Source: Sphingomonas corticis
GTDB taxonomy: Bacteria > Pseudomonadota > Alphaproteobacteria > Sphingomonadales > Sphingomonadaceae
Direction of reading: 5' to 3'
NCBI RefSeq assembly: GCF_012035195.1
Contig: NZ_JAAVJH010000002.1
Coordinates: 62,001-126,000 of the forward strand
DNA length: 64,000 nucleotides
Positions 33,109 through 42,548 of the stretch are shown piece by piece. Under the pieces are notes generated by a model. The model searched no databases. It was not told the origin of the DNA and saw only the letters and a list, made by a program, of their open reading frames with translations. Made by a program: the position numbers and the translations under genes. Each line of letters starts with the position of its first letter. Within the stretch, counting starts at the first letter, position 1.

Positions 33109-34322
33109 ACCGTCAGGCCCATCAGCAGCCTGGGCAGCGTGCCCGATTCGCCGCGTGCCTCCGCCATGAAGCGGTCCTTCAGGGGCGGCAGGCGATCGAC
33201 CGCGGAGATGCCGACGCGGCGTACCGCACTCGCCGAGCGGCCGGGCAGGCCGAACAGCCGCGTCAGCGTGTCGGTGGCGGCGGCGACCATGAAGGTGTCG
33301 AGGCTGCGCCAGCGCTCGTAACGGGCGAGCAGCTGCGCGTCGCCCGCCTCCAGCCCCAGCCGGCGGCCCTCCACCAGCACCTGCGCCAGCGCCGCGACGT
33401 CGCGGAAGCCGAGGTTCAGCCCCTGCCCCGCGATCGGATGGATGCCGTGCGCCGCGTCGCCGATCAGCGCGAGCCGGGTGTCGACGATCCGCGCGGCGTG
33501 GTGGAAGCCGAGCGGGTAGGAAGCGCGCGCGCTGGGCGCGGAGAGCCGGCCGAGGAAGCCGCCCATGCGCGCTTCCGCCTCGGCCAGGAAGGCGCGGTCG
33601 CCCAGCTTCAGCATGGCCGCCTCGTGCTTCGCCGCGACGGTCCACACGATCGCGCAGCGGTGGCCGCCGTCGTCGTCTGGCAGCGGCAGCAGCGCGAACG
33701 GGCCGGAGGGATAGAAGATCTCGTACGCCACGTTCTCGTGGCTGCGCTCGTGGTGGAAGGCACCGATGATGGCGCTGTGATCGTACTGCCAGCGCGCGAC
33801 GGGGATCCCCGCGGCCTCGCGCGTGGGCGAGCGGCGACCCTCCGCGGCCACCAGCAGGTCGGCGGTGACATGGGTGCCGTCGGACAGCTCGGCGCGCACG
33901 CCGTCCAGGTCGCGCTCGACGTGGAGCGCACGCGTCTTCATGCGCAGGTCGACCCGCGCCGCCGTGCTCGCCGCCTCGAACAGGACGGTGCGCAGCAGGC
34001 GGTTCTCGTACATCGTGCCGAGCGCGTCGTCCTCCGGCGCGGGCGTGAAGTCGAGCTTGCCGGGGCCCAGGCCGTCGCTGACGCGGATCTGCCGGATCGC
34101 GCACCCCTTCCCCGCCAGCGCGGCACCGACGCCGATCGCGTCGAGCATCCGGTGGCTGGCGCTCGCGACCGCGGAGGCGCGGCCGTCGAACCCCGCGGCG
34201 AGCGTGACCGCGGGATCGGCGGGATCGACGACGATGGAGGAGAGGCCCGACCGGTCGAGCGCGGTCGCGAGCGACGCTCCGACCAGCCCGCCGCCGAGGA
34301 TGAGGACGTCCGCATGAGCCAT
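33105..34322 (-). CDS. UbiH/UbiF/COQ6 family FAD-dependent hydroxylase
   Basis: Flavin monooxygenase of ubiquinone biosynthesis. The 405-residue protein has GxGxxG (VLILGGGLVGASLATALDRS), the DG motif LLVAAEGRRSPTREAAGIPV, and the second FAD motif ALIGDAAHGIHPIAGQGLNL with GD and HPIAGQG. These define the UbiH/COQ6 clade, but UbiH, UbiF and UbiI cannot be told apart by eye. It is the first gene of a leftward group and lies divergent from ftsK across 220 bases that hold no gene. Confidence 0.9.
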   Translation of the reverse strand: MAHADVLILGGGLVGASLATALDRSGLSSIVVDPADPAVTLAAGFDGRASAVASASHRMLDAIGVGAALAGKGCAIRQIRVSDGLGPGKLDFTPAPEDDALGTMYENRLLRTVLFEAASTAARVDLRMKTRALHVERDLDGVRAELSDGTHVTADLLVAAEGRRSPTREAAGIPVARWQYDHSAIIGAFHHERSHENVAYEIFYPSGPFALLPLPDDDGGHRCAIVWTVAAKHEAAMLKLGDRAFLAEAEARMGGFLGRLSAPSARASYPLGFHHAARIVDTRLALIGDAAHGIHPIAGQGLNLGFRDVAALAQVLVEGRRLGLEAGDAQLLARYERWRSLDTFMVAAATDTLTRLFGLPGRSASAVRRVGISAVDRLPPLKDRFMAEARGESGTLPRLLMGLTV

Positions 34323-34542
34323 AAGCCCGCTCTATCCTGCGCGCGCGGCCGTGCCAACGTCGGCGGCCATTCTTCCGAGCCCCCGTGAACACTCTTGATT
34401 GGCCGCCCCGTCTCGTTGCGGATGTGCCACGCCGCGTCCGCCTTCGATGCCGACGGCTTGACGGCAGACTCCCCGGCATGGGATTTATCCACTGGGGATT
34501 TCCGGCCGCGCGCGTGTCGCCGGCCCATGGGGACGTCGAGAC

Positions 34543-36870
34543 ATGGCAAGCCGGGCGGACGCGTCGATGTGGCGCGAGACGGTGAAGGCGGGGGTGAAGC
34601 GCAGCGGCGCGATGGTGGTCGCCATCGCGCTGTTCGCCGCGACCGCGGCGATGGCGCTGGCGCTGGCCAGCTATCGCGCGGGGGATGCCGCCTTCAACAC
34701 CGCGTCGGGCGGCGTGACGGGCAATCTGATCGGCGCACCCGGGGCGTGGTTCGCCGACCTGGCGCTCACCGTGTTCGGGCCGGCGGTGGCGCTGCTGCTG
34801 CCGGTGGCACCGATCGTCGCCCTCCGGCTTTGGCGCGACCAGCCCGCGGGCGAGTGGGGCCGGATGCTGCGCGTCGCGCTGCTCGGCGTGTCGCTGATGG
34901 CGATCGCGCTCGGCTGCGTCGCACCCGGCGCGGTGCCGGCGCTGCCGTTCGGGTGGGGCGGCGCGGTGGGCCTGGGCGCGGTCGCAGGCGCGCGCTGGCT
35001 GCTGGGCCTGGCCGACAACGCCGTTTTGGTGTGGTGGGGACTGGTGGCGCTGGGCTTCGTCGCCGGGATCGCCGGGGCCGTCGTGTGGGGACGCAGCCTG
35101 GAGATCGACTTCGCGCGCTGGACGCCGCGGGCGCGGCTGCCGCGGCTGGCGGCGCGGGATCGCGCGGGCCTGGACGACGACGATTACGGCGACGATTTCG
35201 GCGGGGACGAGGACGAGGAGCGCGAGCCGCTGCTGCTGACCCGGCGGCCGGTACCGCGCCCGCAGGCACAGCCCGACCATCGACCCCCGCCGGTCATCGG
35301 CGACCGCACCGTCGCCCCCTCCCCCGCCAAGGCGCGCCCGCAGCAGCAGCTGGACCTGCGCGACAGCTACACGCTGCCGGGGCTGGACCTGCTGGTCCCC
35401 GCCCCGCCCTCGTCCGGCGGGCCGATCGACAAGGCATCGCTGGAGCGCAACGCGCGGCTGCTGGAAACCGTGCTCGACGACTTCAAGGTGCAGGGACAGA
35501 TCACCGAGGTTCGTCCCGGCCCGGTCGTGACGATGTACGAGCTGGAGCCCGCGCCCGGCATCAAGGCCAATCGCGTCGTCGCGCTGGCGGACGACATCGC
35601 GCGCAACATGTCCGCCATCTCCGCGCGCGTCGCGACGATTCCCGGCCGCACCGTGATCGGCATCGAGCTGCCCAACACCAAGCGCGAGTCGGTCTCGCTG
35701 CACGAACTGGTCGGGTCGCAGTCGTTCGACGACCATGTCGCGCAGCTGCCGATCATCCTGGGCAAGAACATCGCGGGGGATCCGGTCATCACCGATCTCG
35801 CGCCCATGCCGCACCTGCTGGTCGCCGGAACCACCGGATCGGGCAAGTCGGTGGGCCTCAACTGCATGATCCTGTCGCTGCTCTACCGGCTGACGCCGGA
35901 CCAGTGCCGCATGATCATGATCGATCCGAAGATGCTGGAACTGTCGATGTACGACGACATCCCGCACCTCCTCTCCCCCGTGGTCACCGATCCGGCCAAG
36001 GCGGTGCGCGCGCTGAAATGGGCGGTGGAGACGATGGAGGACCGCTACCGGCAGATGTCGTCGGTGGGCGTGCGCAGCCTGGCCAGCTTCAACGACAAGG
36101 TGCGCGCCGCCAAGGCCAAGGGCACGCCGCTGGGCCGCAAGGTGCAGACCGGCTGGGACGAGCACGGCCGCCCGATCCACGAGGAGGAGCAGCTCGACTA
36201 CGACGTGCTGCCGCAGATCGTCGTGATCGTCGACGAGCTGGCCGACCTGATGATGACCGCGGGCAAGGAGGTGGAATTCCTGATCCAGCGACTGGCGCAG
36301 AAGGCGCGGGCCGCGGGCATCCACCTCATCATGGCGACGCAGCGGCCGTCGGTGGACGTCATCACCGGTGTCATCAAGGCAAACCTGCCGACGCGCATCA
36401 GCTTCCACGTCACCTCGAAGATCGATTCGCGCACGATCCTGGGCGAGCAGGGCGCCGAGCAGCTGCTGGGCAAGGGCGACATGCTCTACATGCCGGGCGG
36501 CAAGGGGATCGTGCGCGTCCACGGCCCCTTCGTCAGCGACGACGAGGTGCGCGCCGTGACGGACCATTGGCGTGCGCAGGGACAGCCCGACTATATCTCC
36601 AGCGTCACCGAGGAGCCGGAAGAGAGCTTCGCGCTGGAAGGCGCGCCGATCGGCGAGGATTCGGCCGAGGACCAGCAGTATCGCGCCGCCATCGCGCTGG
36701 TGTGCAACAGCCAGAAGGCCTCGACCTCCTGGGTTCAGCGGCAGTTGCGCATCGGCTACAATTCCGCGGCGCGATTGATCGAGCGGATGGAGAAGGACGG
36801 CATCGTCAGCCGGCCCGATCATGTCGGCCGGCGTGAGGTGCTGCGCGACCAGGATGGCAACCCGACTTGA
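34543..36870 (+). CDS. ftsK: DNA translocase FtsK
   Basis: Septum-anchored motor that pumps chromosome termini and activates XerCD. Four hydrophobic segments fill residues 20-180. An acidic/Pro-rich linker spans about 205-290, followed by the RecA-like motor with Walker [11 protein letters not shown] starting at Gly429, Walker B in [15 protein letters not shown], and [20 protein letters not shown]. The C-terminal winged-helix gamma domain ([20 protein letters not shown], then [18 protein letters not shown]) reads KOPS. The 775-residue length is compact, as usual in alphaproteobacteria. It is upstream of the mnmE-parB group. Confidence 0.96.
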   Translation: MASRADASMWRETVKAGVKRSGAMVVAIALFAATAAMALALASYRAGDAAFNTASGGVTGNLIGAPGAWFADLALTVFGPAVALLLPVAPIVALRLWRDQPAGEWGRMLRVALLGVSLMAIALGCVAPGAVPALPFGWGGAVGLGAVAGARWLLGLADNAVLVWWGLVALGFVAGIAGAVVWGRSLEIDFARWTPRARLPRLAARDRAGLDDDDYGDDFGGDEDEEREPLLLTRRPVPRPQAQPDHRPPPVIGDRTVAPSPAKARPQQQLDLRDSYTLPGLDLLVPAPPSSGGPIDKASLERNARLLETVLDDFKVQGQITEVRPGPVVTMYELEPAPGIKANRVVALADDIARNMSAISARVATIPGRTVIGIELPNTKRESVSLHELVGSQSFDDHVAQLPIILGKNIAGDPVITDLAPMPHLLVAGTTGSGKSVGLNCMILSLLYRLTPDQCRMIMIDPKMLELSMYDDIPHLLSPVVTDPAKAVRALKWAVETMEDRYRQMSSVGVRSLASFNDKVRAAKAKGTPLGRKVQTGWDEHGRPIHEEEQLDYDVLPQIVVIVDELADLMMTAGKEVEFLIQRLAQKARAAGIHLIMATQRPSVDVITGVIKANLPTRISFHVTSKIDSRTILGEQGAEQLLGKGDMLYMPGGKGIVRVHGPFVSDDEVRAVTDHWRAQGQPDYISSVTEEPEESFALEGAPIGEDSAEDQQYRAAIALVCNSQKASTSWVQRQLRIGYNSAARLIERMEKDGIVSRPDHVGRREVLRDQDGNPT

Positions 36871-36961
36871 TCTTGCCTGGCATCACCCCTATATTTCAAA
36901 AGCTTGCCGGGAACCTTCCCGCAAAGATGGTCAGGTCCTGGCTCGGCGGAGAGGATGGACC

Positions 36962-37105
36962 ATGACCAAAGAACCCTTCACGATCTCACATGGCGAGGAC
37001 ATGATTGGTGTCGCCCTGTTGCTGGCGACGCTGATCGCCGCCTTGTTCCTCGCCCGCATCGTCGCGGGCGCGGTGATCGGCATCGGCGCGATGATGACGG
37101 GCTGA
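36962..37105 (+). CDS. Small membrane protein (47 aa)
   Basis: Starts MTKEPFTISHGEDMIGVALL with one transmembrane helix from about residue 15 to 44 (ALLLATLIAALFLARIVAGA, then VIGIGAMMTG). The RBS GGAGAGGA lies before the ATG. It follows ftsK by 91 bases. The family is not recognised. The coding case rests on the RBS, a clean hydrophobic helix and position. Confidence 0.55.
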   Translation: MTKEPFTISHGEDMIGVALLLATLIAALFLARIVAGAVIGIGAMMTG

Positions 37106-37118
37106 GCCGCCGCGCCGC

Positions 37119-37814
37119 TCAGCGGAGGTGATCGCGGAAGAAGGCGGCGGTCCGTTCGTCCGCGAGGCGCGCCGCATCTTCCGAGCGGCGGTCGCCGAAC
37201 TGGGTCGCGAAGCCGTGATCCTCGCCCGGGTAATCGTGCAGCGTCACCTTGGGATGATCGTCCAGCCCGGCGTGCATCGCGGCCTGCGTCGCCTTGTCGA
37301 CGAAGCCGTCGTCGCCCGCGACGTGCAGCAACAGCGGATGCGCGATGGCGTGTTTCTCGCCGAGCAGGCCGTCGATGCCGACCGCGTAATAGCCCACGCT
37401 GGCATCCACGTCGGTCCGCGCCGCGGTCATGTACGCGAGCCGTCCGCCCAGGCAGTAGCCGACCGCGCCGACCTTGCCCCCGCCGACCGCGGCGCGTGCG
37501 AAGCGGATCGCCGCCTCGATGTCGCGGATGCCCTGGTCCTGGTCGAAACGGCCCATCCATTCCAGCCCTTGCTGGAGCTGTTCGGGTACGTCCGGATCGA
37601 GTTCGATCCCCGGTTGCAGGCGAAAGAACAGGTCGGGCGCGATGGCGAGATAGCCTGCCGCCGCCAGCGCGTCGCACTTGGAGCGGATGCCTGCGTTCAC
37701 GCCGAAGATCTCCTGGATCACGACGATCGCCGCGCGTGGCGTGTCCGCGGGGTCGGCGCGGTAGGCCGGCATCGTCGTGTCGTCCGCCGTGGGCACGGTC
37801 ACCATTGTCGCCAT
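37119..37814 (-). CDS. Dienelactone hydrolase family protein
   Basis: Alpha/beta hydrolase with a Cys nucleophile. C121 sits in GAVGYCLGGRLAYM (G-x-C-x-G-G), the Asp in LHVAGDDGFVDKATQAA and the His in DYPGEDHGFATQFGDRR, so the Cys-Asp-His triad is complete. IQEIFGVNAGIRSKCDALAA is the N-terminal family signature. It hydrolyses cyclic or aryl esters; the natural substrate is unknown. It is convergent with the small membrane protein gene and alone on the minus strand here. Confidence 0.92.
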   Translation of the reverse strand: MATMVTVPTADDTTMPAYRADPADTPRAAIVVIQEIFGVNAGIRSKCDALAAAGYLAIAPDLFFRLQPGIELDPDVPEQLQQGLEWMGRFDQDQGIRDIEAAIRFARAAVGGGKVGAVGYCLGGRLAYMTAARTDVDASVGYYAVGIDGLLGEKHAIAHPLLLHVAGDDGFVDKATQAAMHAGLDDHPKVTLHDYPGEDHGFATQFGDRRSEDAARLADERTAAFFRDHLR

Positions 37815-37938
37815 CTCGATCCTCCCGGCCGTTCCGCGACGCGCACCACAGACGTTGCGGCGCGGGGGCGTTCGGGCGCATAGACGGCACCATTGCTATC
37901 GCGCGCCGCGGGCGCGCTCAAGGGAGCGCTGCGCCAAG

Positions 37939-38175
37939 ATGAAATTCACGATCGAGGTCGATTGCTCGCCGGAGGAAGCGCGCCGTGTCATGGGCCTGCC
38001 CGATCTCTCCCCGCTCCACGAACGCTATCTCGCGAAGATGCAGGAAGCGGTGGAGAACGGCACGATCGGGCCCGAGATCGTGGGACAGATGCTGAAGAGC
38101 TGGGCACCGATGGGCGATGCCGGCATGGATTTCTGGCGCAAGCTCTTCTCCAGCGGCGGCAAGCCGGGGAGCTGA
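37939..38175 (+). CDS. DUF6489 family small protein (78 aa)
   Basis: Starts MKFTIEVDCSPEEARRVMGL and ends with a helical FWRKLFSSGGKPGS. The middle part MQEAVENGTIGPEIVGQMLK is helical. It has the size and context of the DUF6489-type proteins encoded just before mnmE in alphaproteobacteria; this is a recall-based call. The TGA shares one base with the mnmE ATG, so coupling is likely. AGGGAG lies 13 bases upstream of the ATG. Confidence 0.75.
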   Translation: MKFTIEVDCSPEEARRVMGLPDLSPLHERYLAKMQEAVENGTIGPEIVGQMLKSWAPMGDAGMDFWRKLFSSGGKPGS

Positions 38176-39434
38176 TGGAGACGATCTTCGCGCTGTCGAG
38201 CGGACGGCCACCGGCGGCGATCGCGATCGTACGGATCAGCGGGCCCGACGCACTGAGCGCGGCCGCGGCGTTGGCCGGTACCTTGCCGGAGGCTCGGCGA
38301 GCGGGGTTGCGGACGTTGCGCGATGGGGCTGGCGAGGTCCTAGACCGCGCGCTGGTCCTCGCCTTTCCCGGGCCCTCGACCGCGACGGGTGAGGATCTGG
38401 TGGAGCTTCACCTTCACGGTGGACGCGCGGTGGTGACGGCAGTGGAGGCGGCCCTCGCGGCGCAGCCGGGTCTGCGAGCGGCCGAGTCCGGCGAATTTAC
38501 GCGGCGATCGCTGGAGAACGGACGCGTCGACTGGGCGCAGGCCCAAGGGCTCGCCGACCTGCTCTCCGCGGAGACCGAGGGTGAGCGACGCGCGGCCATG
38601 GCGGCGACGGAAGGGGCGGTCGGGCGCGAGGTGCGCGGATGGATGGACCGCCTTTCCGACGCGGCGGCCAGGATCGAGGCTTCGATCGACTATGCGGAGG
38701 AGATCGACGAGGCCGCGGCGCTGGAGGACATCAGGGAGATCCTCGCCCGCCTGGTCGGCCAGATGCGGGAGGTGTGCGCGCGACCGACGGTGGAACGGCT
38801 TCGCGACGGTGCGGTTGTGGTTCTGGCGGGACCGCCGAATGCGGGCAAGTCCTCGCTGTTCAACGCGATGCTGTCCCGCGAGGCGTCGATCGTCACCAAC
38901 CGGGCGGGAACGACGCGCGACGTGATCGAGGCGCAGGTGGTGCGCGGAGGATACGCCTACCGGCTGGTCGACACGGCCGGACTGGCGGAAGCGACCGACG
39001 ATCCGATCGAGCAGATCGGGATCGAGCGCGCCCGCCGCGTGATCGACGGTGCGGACCTACTTCTGTGGCTGGGTGATCCGTCCGGCTGTCCGGCAGGAGC
39101 GGTGCAAGTTCGCGCGAAGAGCGACCTGCGACACATGGGCGATGGTATTCCAGTATCGGCCCGTCTTCCGCGAACGGTGGACCATCTGTGGCAGATGGTG
39201 GAGCAGGCGACCGCCGATCGCACGATCGGCAGCGACGTTCGCCTTCACGACGATCAGCGACGCTCGGTGATGCTCGCTGCGGAAGAGCTTGCGTCAGCCG
39301 GGTTGTGCGACGATGTCGTGGTGGCGGCGGAACATGTGCGGCGCGCGCTTCGGCTGCTGGCGATGGTGATGGGGATGGATGCGACCGAGGCCATGCTGGA
39401 CGCGCTCTTCTCTCGCTTCTGTCTCGGGAAATGA
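38175..39434 (+). CDS. mnmE: tRNA modification GTPase MnmE
   Basis: GTPase that works with MnmG to add carboxymethylaminomethyl groups to U34 of certain tRNAs. The 419-residue protein starts METIFALSSGRPPAAIAIVR. The N-terminal tetrahydrofolate-binding domain precedes a G domain with P-loop GPPNAGKSSLFNAMLSREAS, VDTAGLAEATDDPIEQIGIE and a NKxD-like site less visible by eye. The C-terminal FCLGK carries the essential Cys of the FC(I/L)GK motif. The stop overlaps the mnmG ATG (ATGATG context), as typical of this operon. Confidence 0.96.
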   Translation: METIFALSSGRPPAAIAIVRISGPDALSAAAALAGTLPEARRAGLRTLRDGAGEVLDRALVLAFPGPSTATGEDLVELHLHGGRAVVTAVEAALAAQPGLRAAESGEFTRRSLENGRVDWAQAQGLADLLSAETEGERRAAMAATEGAVGREVRGWMDRLSDAAARIEASIDYAEEIDEAAALEDIREILARLVGQMREVCARPTVERLRDGAVVVLAGPPNAGKSSLFNAMLSREASIVTNRAGTTRDVIEAQVVRGGYAYRLVDTAGLAEATDDPIEQIGIERARRVIDGADLLLWLGDPSGCPAGAVQVRAKSDLRHMGDGIPVSARLPRTVDHLWQMVEQATADRTIGSDVRLHDDQRRSVMLAAEELASAGLCDDVVVAAEHVRRALRLLAMVMGMDATEAMLDALFSRFCLGK

Positions 39435-41167
39435 TGTTTCACGTGGAACAAGACCGATCGTTCGATGTCGCAGTCGTGGGCGGAGGCCACGCAGGGGTGG
39501 AAGCGGCGGCGGCAGCGGCGCGCCGGGGCGCATCGGTCGTCCTGATCTCGCAGGCCGTGTCCGCCATCGGCGTGATGTCGTGCAACCCGTCCATCGGCGG
39601 GGTCGGCAAAGGCCATCTCGTTCGAGAAGTCGATGCACTGGATGGCATCATGGCGCGCGCCGCGGATCATGCGGCCATTCACCATCGCATGCTGAACGAG
39701 AGCAAAGGGGCGGCGGTTCACGGCCCGCGGGTGCAGGCAGATCGGGCTCTCTATCGAACTGCGGTGCGAGCGCTGCTGGGATCATATCCCCACGTGACGA
39801 TCGTCGAAGGGACGGTCGACGATCTGCGGATCTCAAGTGGGATTGTCGAAGGGGTCGTGCTGGAGAACGGCGAGACGATCGCCGCTCGTGCGGTCGTGCT
39901 GGCGACGGGAACGTTCCTCGGCGGGCGGATCTTCCGCGGCCTGGAGCGCGAGGCGGGTGGTCGCGTCGGTGAGCGTCCCGCCAATCGCCTGGGTGAGCGG
40001 ATGCGATCGTGGAAGCTTGCCATGTCGCGGTTGAAGACTGGAACGCCGCCCCGCCTCGACGGGCGGACGATCGACTGGGCGCGGCTGCAACGCCAAGGGT
40101 CTGACGATGCGCAATGGACCATGTCGACGATGTCTACGGGGCGCCAACAGCCCGCCCTGGCCTGCGCCATCACCCGCACCAGCGCGCGCACGCATGACGT
40201 GATCCGAGAAGGTCTGATCGATTCGCCCGTGGCGTCGGGGGCGATCGATGGTCGCGGACCACGATACTGCCCGTCGATCGAGGACAAGGTCGCCCGTTTC
40301 GGTGATCGAGACGGCCACCAGATCTTCCTCGAGCCGGAGGGTCTTTGCGACAGCACCGTTTATCCCAACGGCATCTCGACCTCGCTCTCGACCGACACAC
40401 AGGTGGCGTTCCTGCGCACGATCGAGGGGCTTAAGCAGGTGGACGTGACCGTGCCCGGTTACGCAGTCGAGTACGATCATATCGACCCGCGGATGCTGGA
40501 CCATCGTCTCGCGCTGCCGATGATCGGCGGGCTTTTTTGCGCGGGCCAGCTCAACGGAACGACGGGCTATGAGGAGGCGGCCGCGCAGGGGCTGGTGGCA
40601 GGTGCGAATGCGGCAGCTTATGCGCGTGGAACGGAGCCGCTGCTGCTCGACCGGGCATCGAGCTACATCGGCGTGCTGATCGACGATCTCGTCCTTCAGG
40701 GGATTAGCGAACCCTATCGTATGCTGACCGCGCGCGCAGAGTACCGCCTGTCACTTCGTGCCGACAACGCGGAAGCTCGACTGGGTGAGATCGCGAGGGC
40801 TGCCGGATTGATGACCGACGTCCGACATCGGCATTACGAGCGGCGTGCCGAGCAACGGGAGCGATTGAGACGGGATGATCTCCGTTCCGACGAAGTCGAC
40901 GCGGACATCGGGGCGGAAGTCGCGGCCGATCGCGGCTACGCCCCCTATGTGGCTCGCCAGGAGGTGGAAATTGCGTCGATGCGCCGCGATGGTGCCATTG
41001 CGATCCCGCGAGGCGACGCGCTGCGGGGCGTCGCGGGATTGTCTAGCGAGATGGTGGAACGGCTAGAACGGAGCGCGCCGGCGACGCTGGATCACGCGCG
41101 CCGCATTCGGGGGATTACACCGGCGGCCTTATCGGCGTTGTGGCTGCACGCGAGGCGGAGCGCATGA
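39431..41167 (+). CDS. mnmG: tRNA uridine-5-carboxymethylaminomethyl modification enzyme MnmG (GidA)
   Basis: FAD-binding partner of MnmE. The 578-residue protein has FDVAVVGGGHAGVEAAAAAA at the N-terminus, SCNPSIGGVGKGHLVREVDA, and GLFCAGQLNGTTGYEEAAAQ with TARAEYRLSLRADNAEARL further down. Start ATG 39431 or 39434; the first residues (MMFHVEQ) are encoded by a parS site (39435-39450) and precede the conserved fold. The TGA overlaps the rsmG ATG (ATGA). Co-transcribed with mnmE, rsmG and parAB. Confidence 0.96.
   Translation: MMFHVEQDRSFDVAVVGGGHAGVEAAAAAARRGASVVLISQAVSAIGVMSCNPSIGGVGKGHLVREVDALDGIMARAADHAAIHHRMLNESKGAAVHGPRVQADRALYRTAVRALLGSYPHVTIVEGTVDDLRISSGIVEGVVLENGETIAARAVVLATGTFLGGRIFRGLEREAGGRVGERPANRLGERMRSWKLAMSRLKTGTPPRLDGRTIDWARLQRQGSDDAQWTMSTMSTGRQQPALACAITRTSARTHDVIREGLIDSPVASGAIDGRGPRYCPSIEDKVARFGDRDGHQIFLEPEGLCDSTVYPNGISTSLSTDTQVAFLRTIEGLKQVDVTVPGYAVEYDHIDPRMLDHRLALPMIGGLFCAGQLNGTTGYEEAAAQGLVAGANAAAYARGTEPLLLDRASSYIGVLIDDLVLQGISEPYRMLTARAEYRLSLRADNAEARLGEIARAAGLMTDVRHRHYERRAEQRERLRRDDLRSDEVDADIGAEVAADRGYAPYVARQEVEIASMRRDGAIAIPRGDALRGVAGLSSEMVERLERSAPATLDHARRIRGITPAALSALWLHARRSA
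39435..39450. promoter_or_regulatory. parS centromere site (copy 1), inside mnmG
   Basis: TGTTTCACGTGGAACA, one mismatch from the 16-bp ParB-binding palindrome TGTTTCACGTGAAACA. It encodes FHVEQ at the start of MnmG. It lies about 2.3 kb before parA and 15 kb from the putative origin. ParB binding is inferred from sequence. Confidence 0.9.
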
Positions 41168-41769
41168 CCGAGGATGAGGCGCAGCGGTGGGTCGAGACCC
41201 AGTTCGGCGCCGTCGCTCTCGAACGACTGATGCGCTTCGCCGAGTTGGTGCGCGCGGAGGCGGACAGGCAGAACCTGGTGGCCCCGTCGACGCTGCCCCA
41301 TCTATGGGTACGACATTTCGTTGACTCGGCTCAACTTCTCTCCTGGGTGCCGCGGGGCGGAGCAGGCTGGATCGATATCGGTACCGGCGCCGGATTTCCC
41401 GGCGTCGTTGTCGCTGCCCTTCGGCATGCCCCTGTAACGCTGGTGGAGCCACGAGCGCGTCGCGTCGAGTTTCTGGCGTCGGTGTGCCGCGAACTGGACC
41501 TCGATCATGTCACGATCGAAGGCCGGCGGGCAGAGCAGGTCAGCGGGATCTACGATGTGGTAAGTGCGAGAGCCGTGGCGAGCACCGCAGACCTCCTCGC
41601 CATGACGAAGCATCTTCGGCACGATCGCACCTGCATCGTGCTACCGAGGGGACGAAACGGGGTGGGCGAGCTTGCATCCCTGCCGGTCGAATGGCAGGAA
41701 ATGTTCCACGTGAAACAGAGCATCACCGATCCCGCGTCGGTCATTCTCGTCGCGAACGGAGCTTCGTGA
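41164..41769 (+). CDS. rsmG: 16S rRNA (guanine(527)-N7)-methyltransferase RsmG
   Basis: A 201-residue Rossmann methyltransferase that modifies G527 in 16S rRNA. The SAM loop is GWIDIGTGAGFPGVVVAALR, with VTLVEPRARRVEFLASVCRE and VVSARAVASTADLLAMTKH following. LHAEADRQNLVAPS at residues 28-40 and LWVRHFVDSAQLLSW match the family N-terminus. The C-terminal EMFHVKQS contains a parS-coded peptide (41702-41717). It sits between mnmG and parA with an ATGA overlap and a one-base overlap respectively. Confidence 0.95.
   Translation: MTEDEAQRWVETQFGAVALERLMRFAELVRAEADRQNLVAPSTLPHLWVRHFVDSAQLLSWVPRGGAGWIDIGTGAGFPGVVVAALRHAPVTLVEPRARRVEFLASVCRELDLDHVTIEGRRAEQVSGIYDVVSARAVASTADLLAMTKHLRHDRTCIVLPRGRNGVGELASLPVEWQEMFHVKQSITDPASVILVANGAS
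41702..41717. promoter_or_regulatory. parS centromere site (copy 2), inside rsmG
   Basis: TGTTCCACGTGAAACA, a full match to the degenerate consensus TGTTNCACGTGAAACA. It encodes FHVKQ near the RsmG C-terminus, 52 bases before the parA start. With the copy at 39435 it forms the likely ParB-loading region. Confidence 0.93.
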
Positions 41770-42548
41770 TGTACCGTATCGCCATAGCCAATCAGAAGGG
41801 TGGCGTCGGAAAGACGACCAGCGCGATCAACATCGCGACAGCGTTGGCCGCCACCGGGTTGCGAGTGCTGCTCTTCGATCTCGATCCGCAAGGAAATGCG
41901 TCAACGGGACTGGGCATCGGTCAGGCTCAGCGAGGCCGATCAAGCTACGACGTGTTGATCGAACGCGGCGGAGTGGCGGAAGCGGCGGTGCCCTCCTCGG
42001 TTCCCCGGCTGTCGGTGGTGCCCGCGACGGTCGACCTCTCCGGGGCGGAGATCGAGTTGGTGGAGCTGGAACAGCGGACGCACCGGCTGCATCGCGCGAT
42101 CGAGGAGACCGCGCCGTTGTGGGATGTCGTGCTGATCGACTGTCCGCCGTCGCTCGGCTTGTTGACCATCAACGCGATGGTGGCGGCGGACTCCCTGCTG
42201 GTGCCGCTGCAATGCGAGTTCTTCGCGCTGGAGGGATTGAGCCAGCTGCTCGGCACGGTCGAGCGGGTCCGCGAGCGGTTTAATCCCTCCCTCTCCATCC
42301 TCGGCGTGGCGCTGACGATGTATGATCGACGCAATCGCCTGACCGAACAGGTTTCGACGGACGTACGCGCGGTGCTTGGCAAGGTGGTGTTCGAGACCGT
42401 TATTCCGCGCAATGTCCGCCTGTCGGAGGCGCCGAGCCACGGCCTGCCCGCGCTGATCTACGATCACCGCTGCGCGGGGAGTGAGGCCTACATCTCGCTC
42501 GCACGGGAGGTGATCGAGCGGATGCCGCGCGCGAGGGTGGCGGCATGA
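41769..42548 (+). CDS. parA: Chromosome partitioning ATPase ParA (Soj)
   Basis: A 259-residue Walker-type ATPase. The deviant Walker A motif is IANQKGGVGKTTSAINIATA (KGGVGKT at residues 10-16), and VVLIDCPPSLGLLTINAMVA carries the Walker B region. DLDPQGNASTGLGIG and SEAPSHGLPALIYD are the conserved ParA blocks. It segregates newly replicated origins together with ParB and parS. The start ATG 41769 shares a base with the rsmG stop. The parB ATG overlaps its own stop by four bases. Confidence 0.97.
   Translation: MYRIAIANQKGGVGKTTSAINIATALAATGLRVLLFDLDPQGNASTGLGIGQAQRGRSSYDVLIERGGVAEAAVPSSVPRLSVVPATVDLSGAEIELVELEQRTHRLHRAIEETAPLWDVVLIDCPPSLGLLTINAMVAADSLLVPLQCEFFALEGLSQLLGTVERVRERFNPSLSILGVALTMYDRRNRLTEQVSTDVRAVLGKVVFETVIPRNVRLSEAPSHGLPALIYDHRCAGSEAYISLAREVIERMPRARVAA

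Noticed and set aside
34485..34493. TTATCCACT, a near DnaA box in the ubiH-ftsK gap
   Set aside because: Single isolated motif with no cluster and no origin-like context; such a 9-mer is expected by chance in 64 kb.
32707..36822. Very long antisense open frame (over 1300 codons) running opposite ftsK and through the ubiH group
   Set aside because: High-GC antisense artefact: it lacks domains, is rich in Arg/Ala/Gly, and covers ftsK and ubiH, which have clear motifs. Only its last 134 codons form a real gene (32707-33108).
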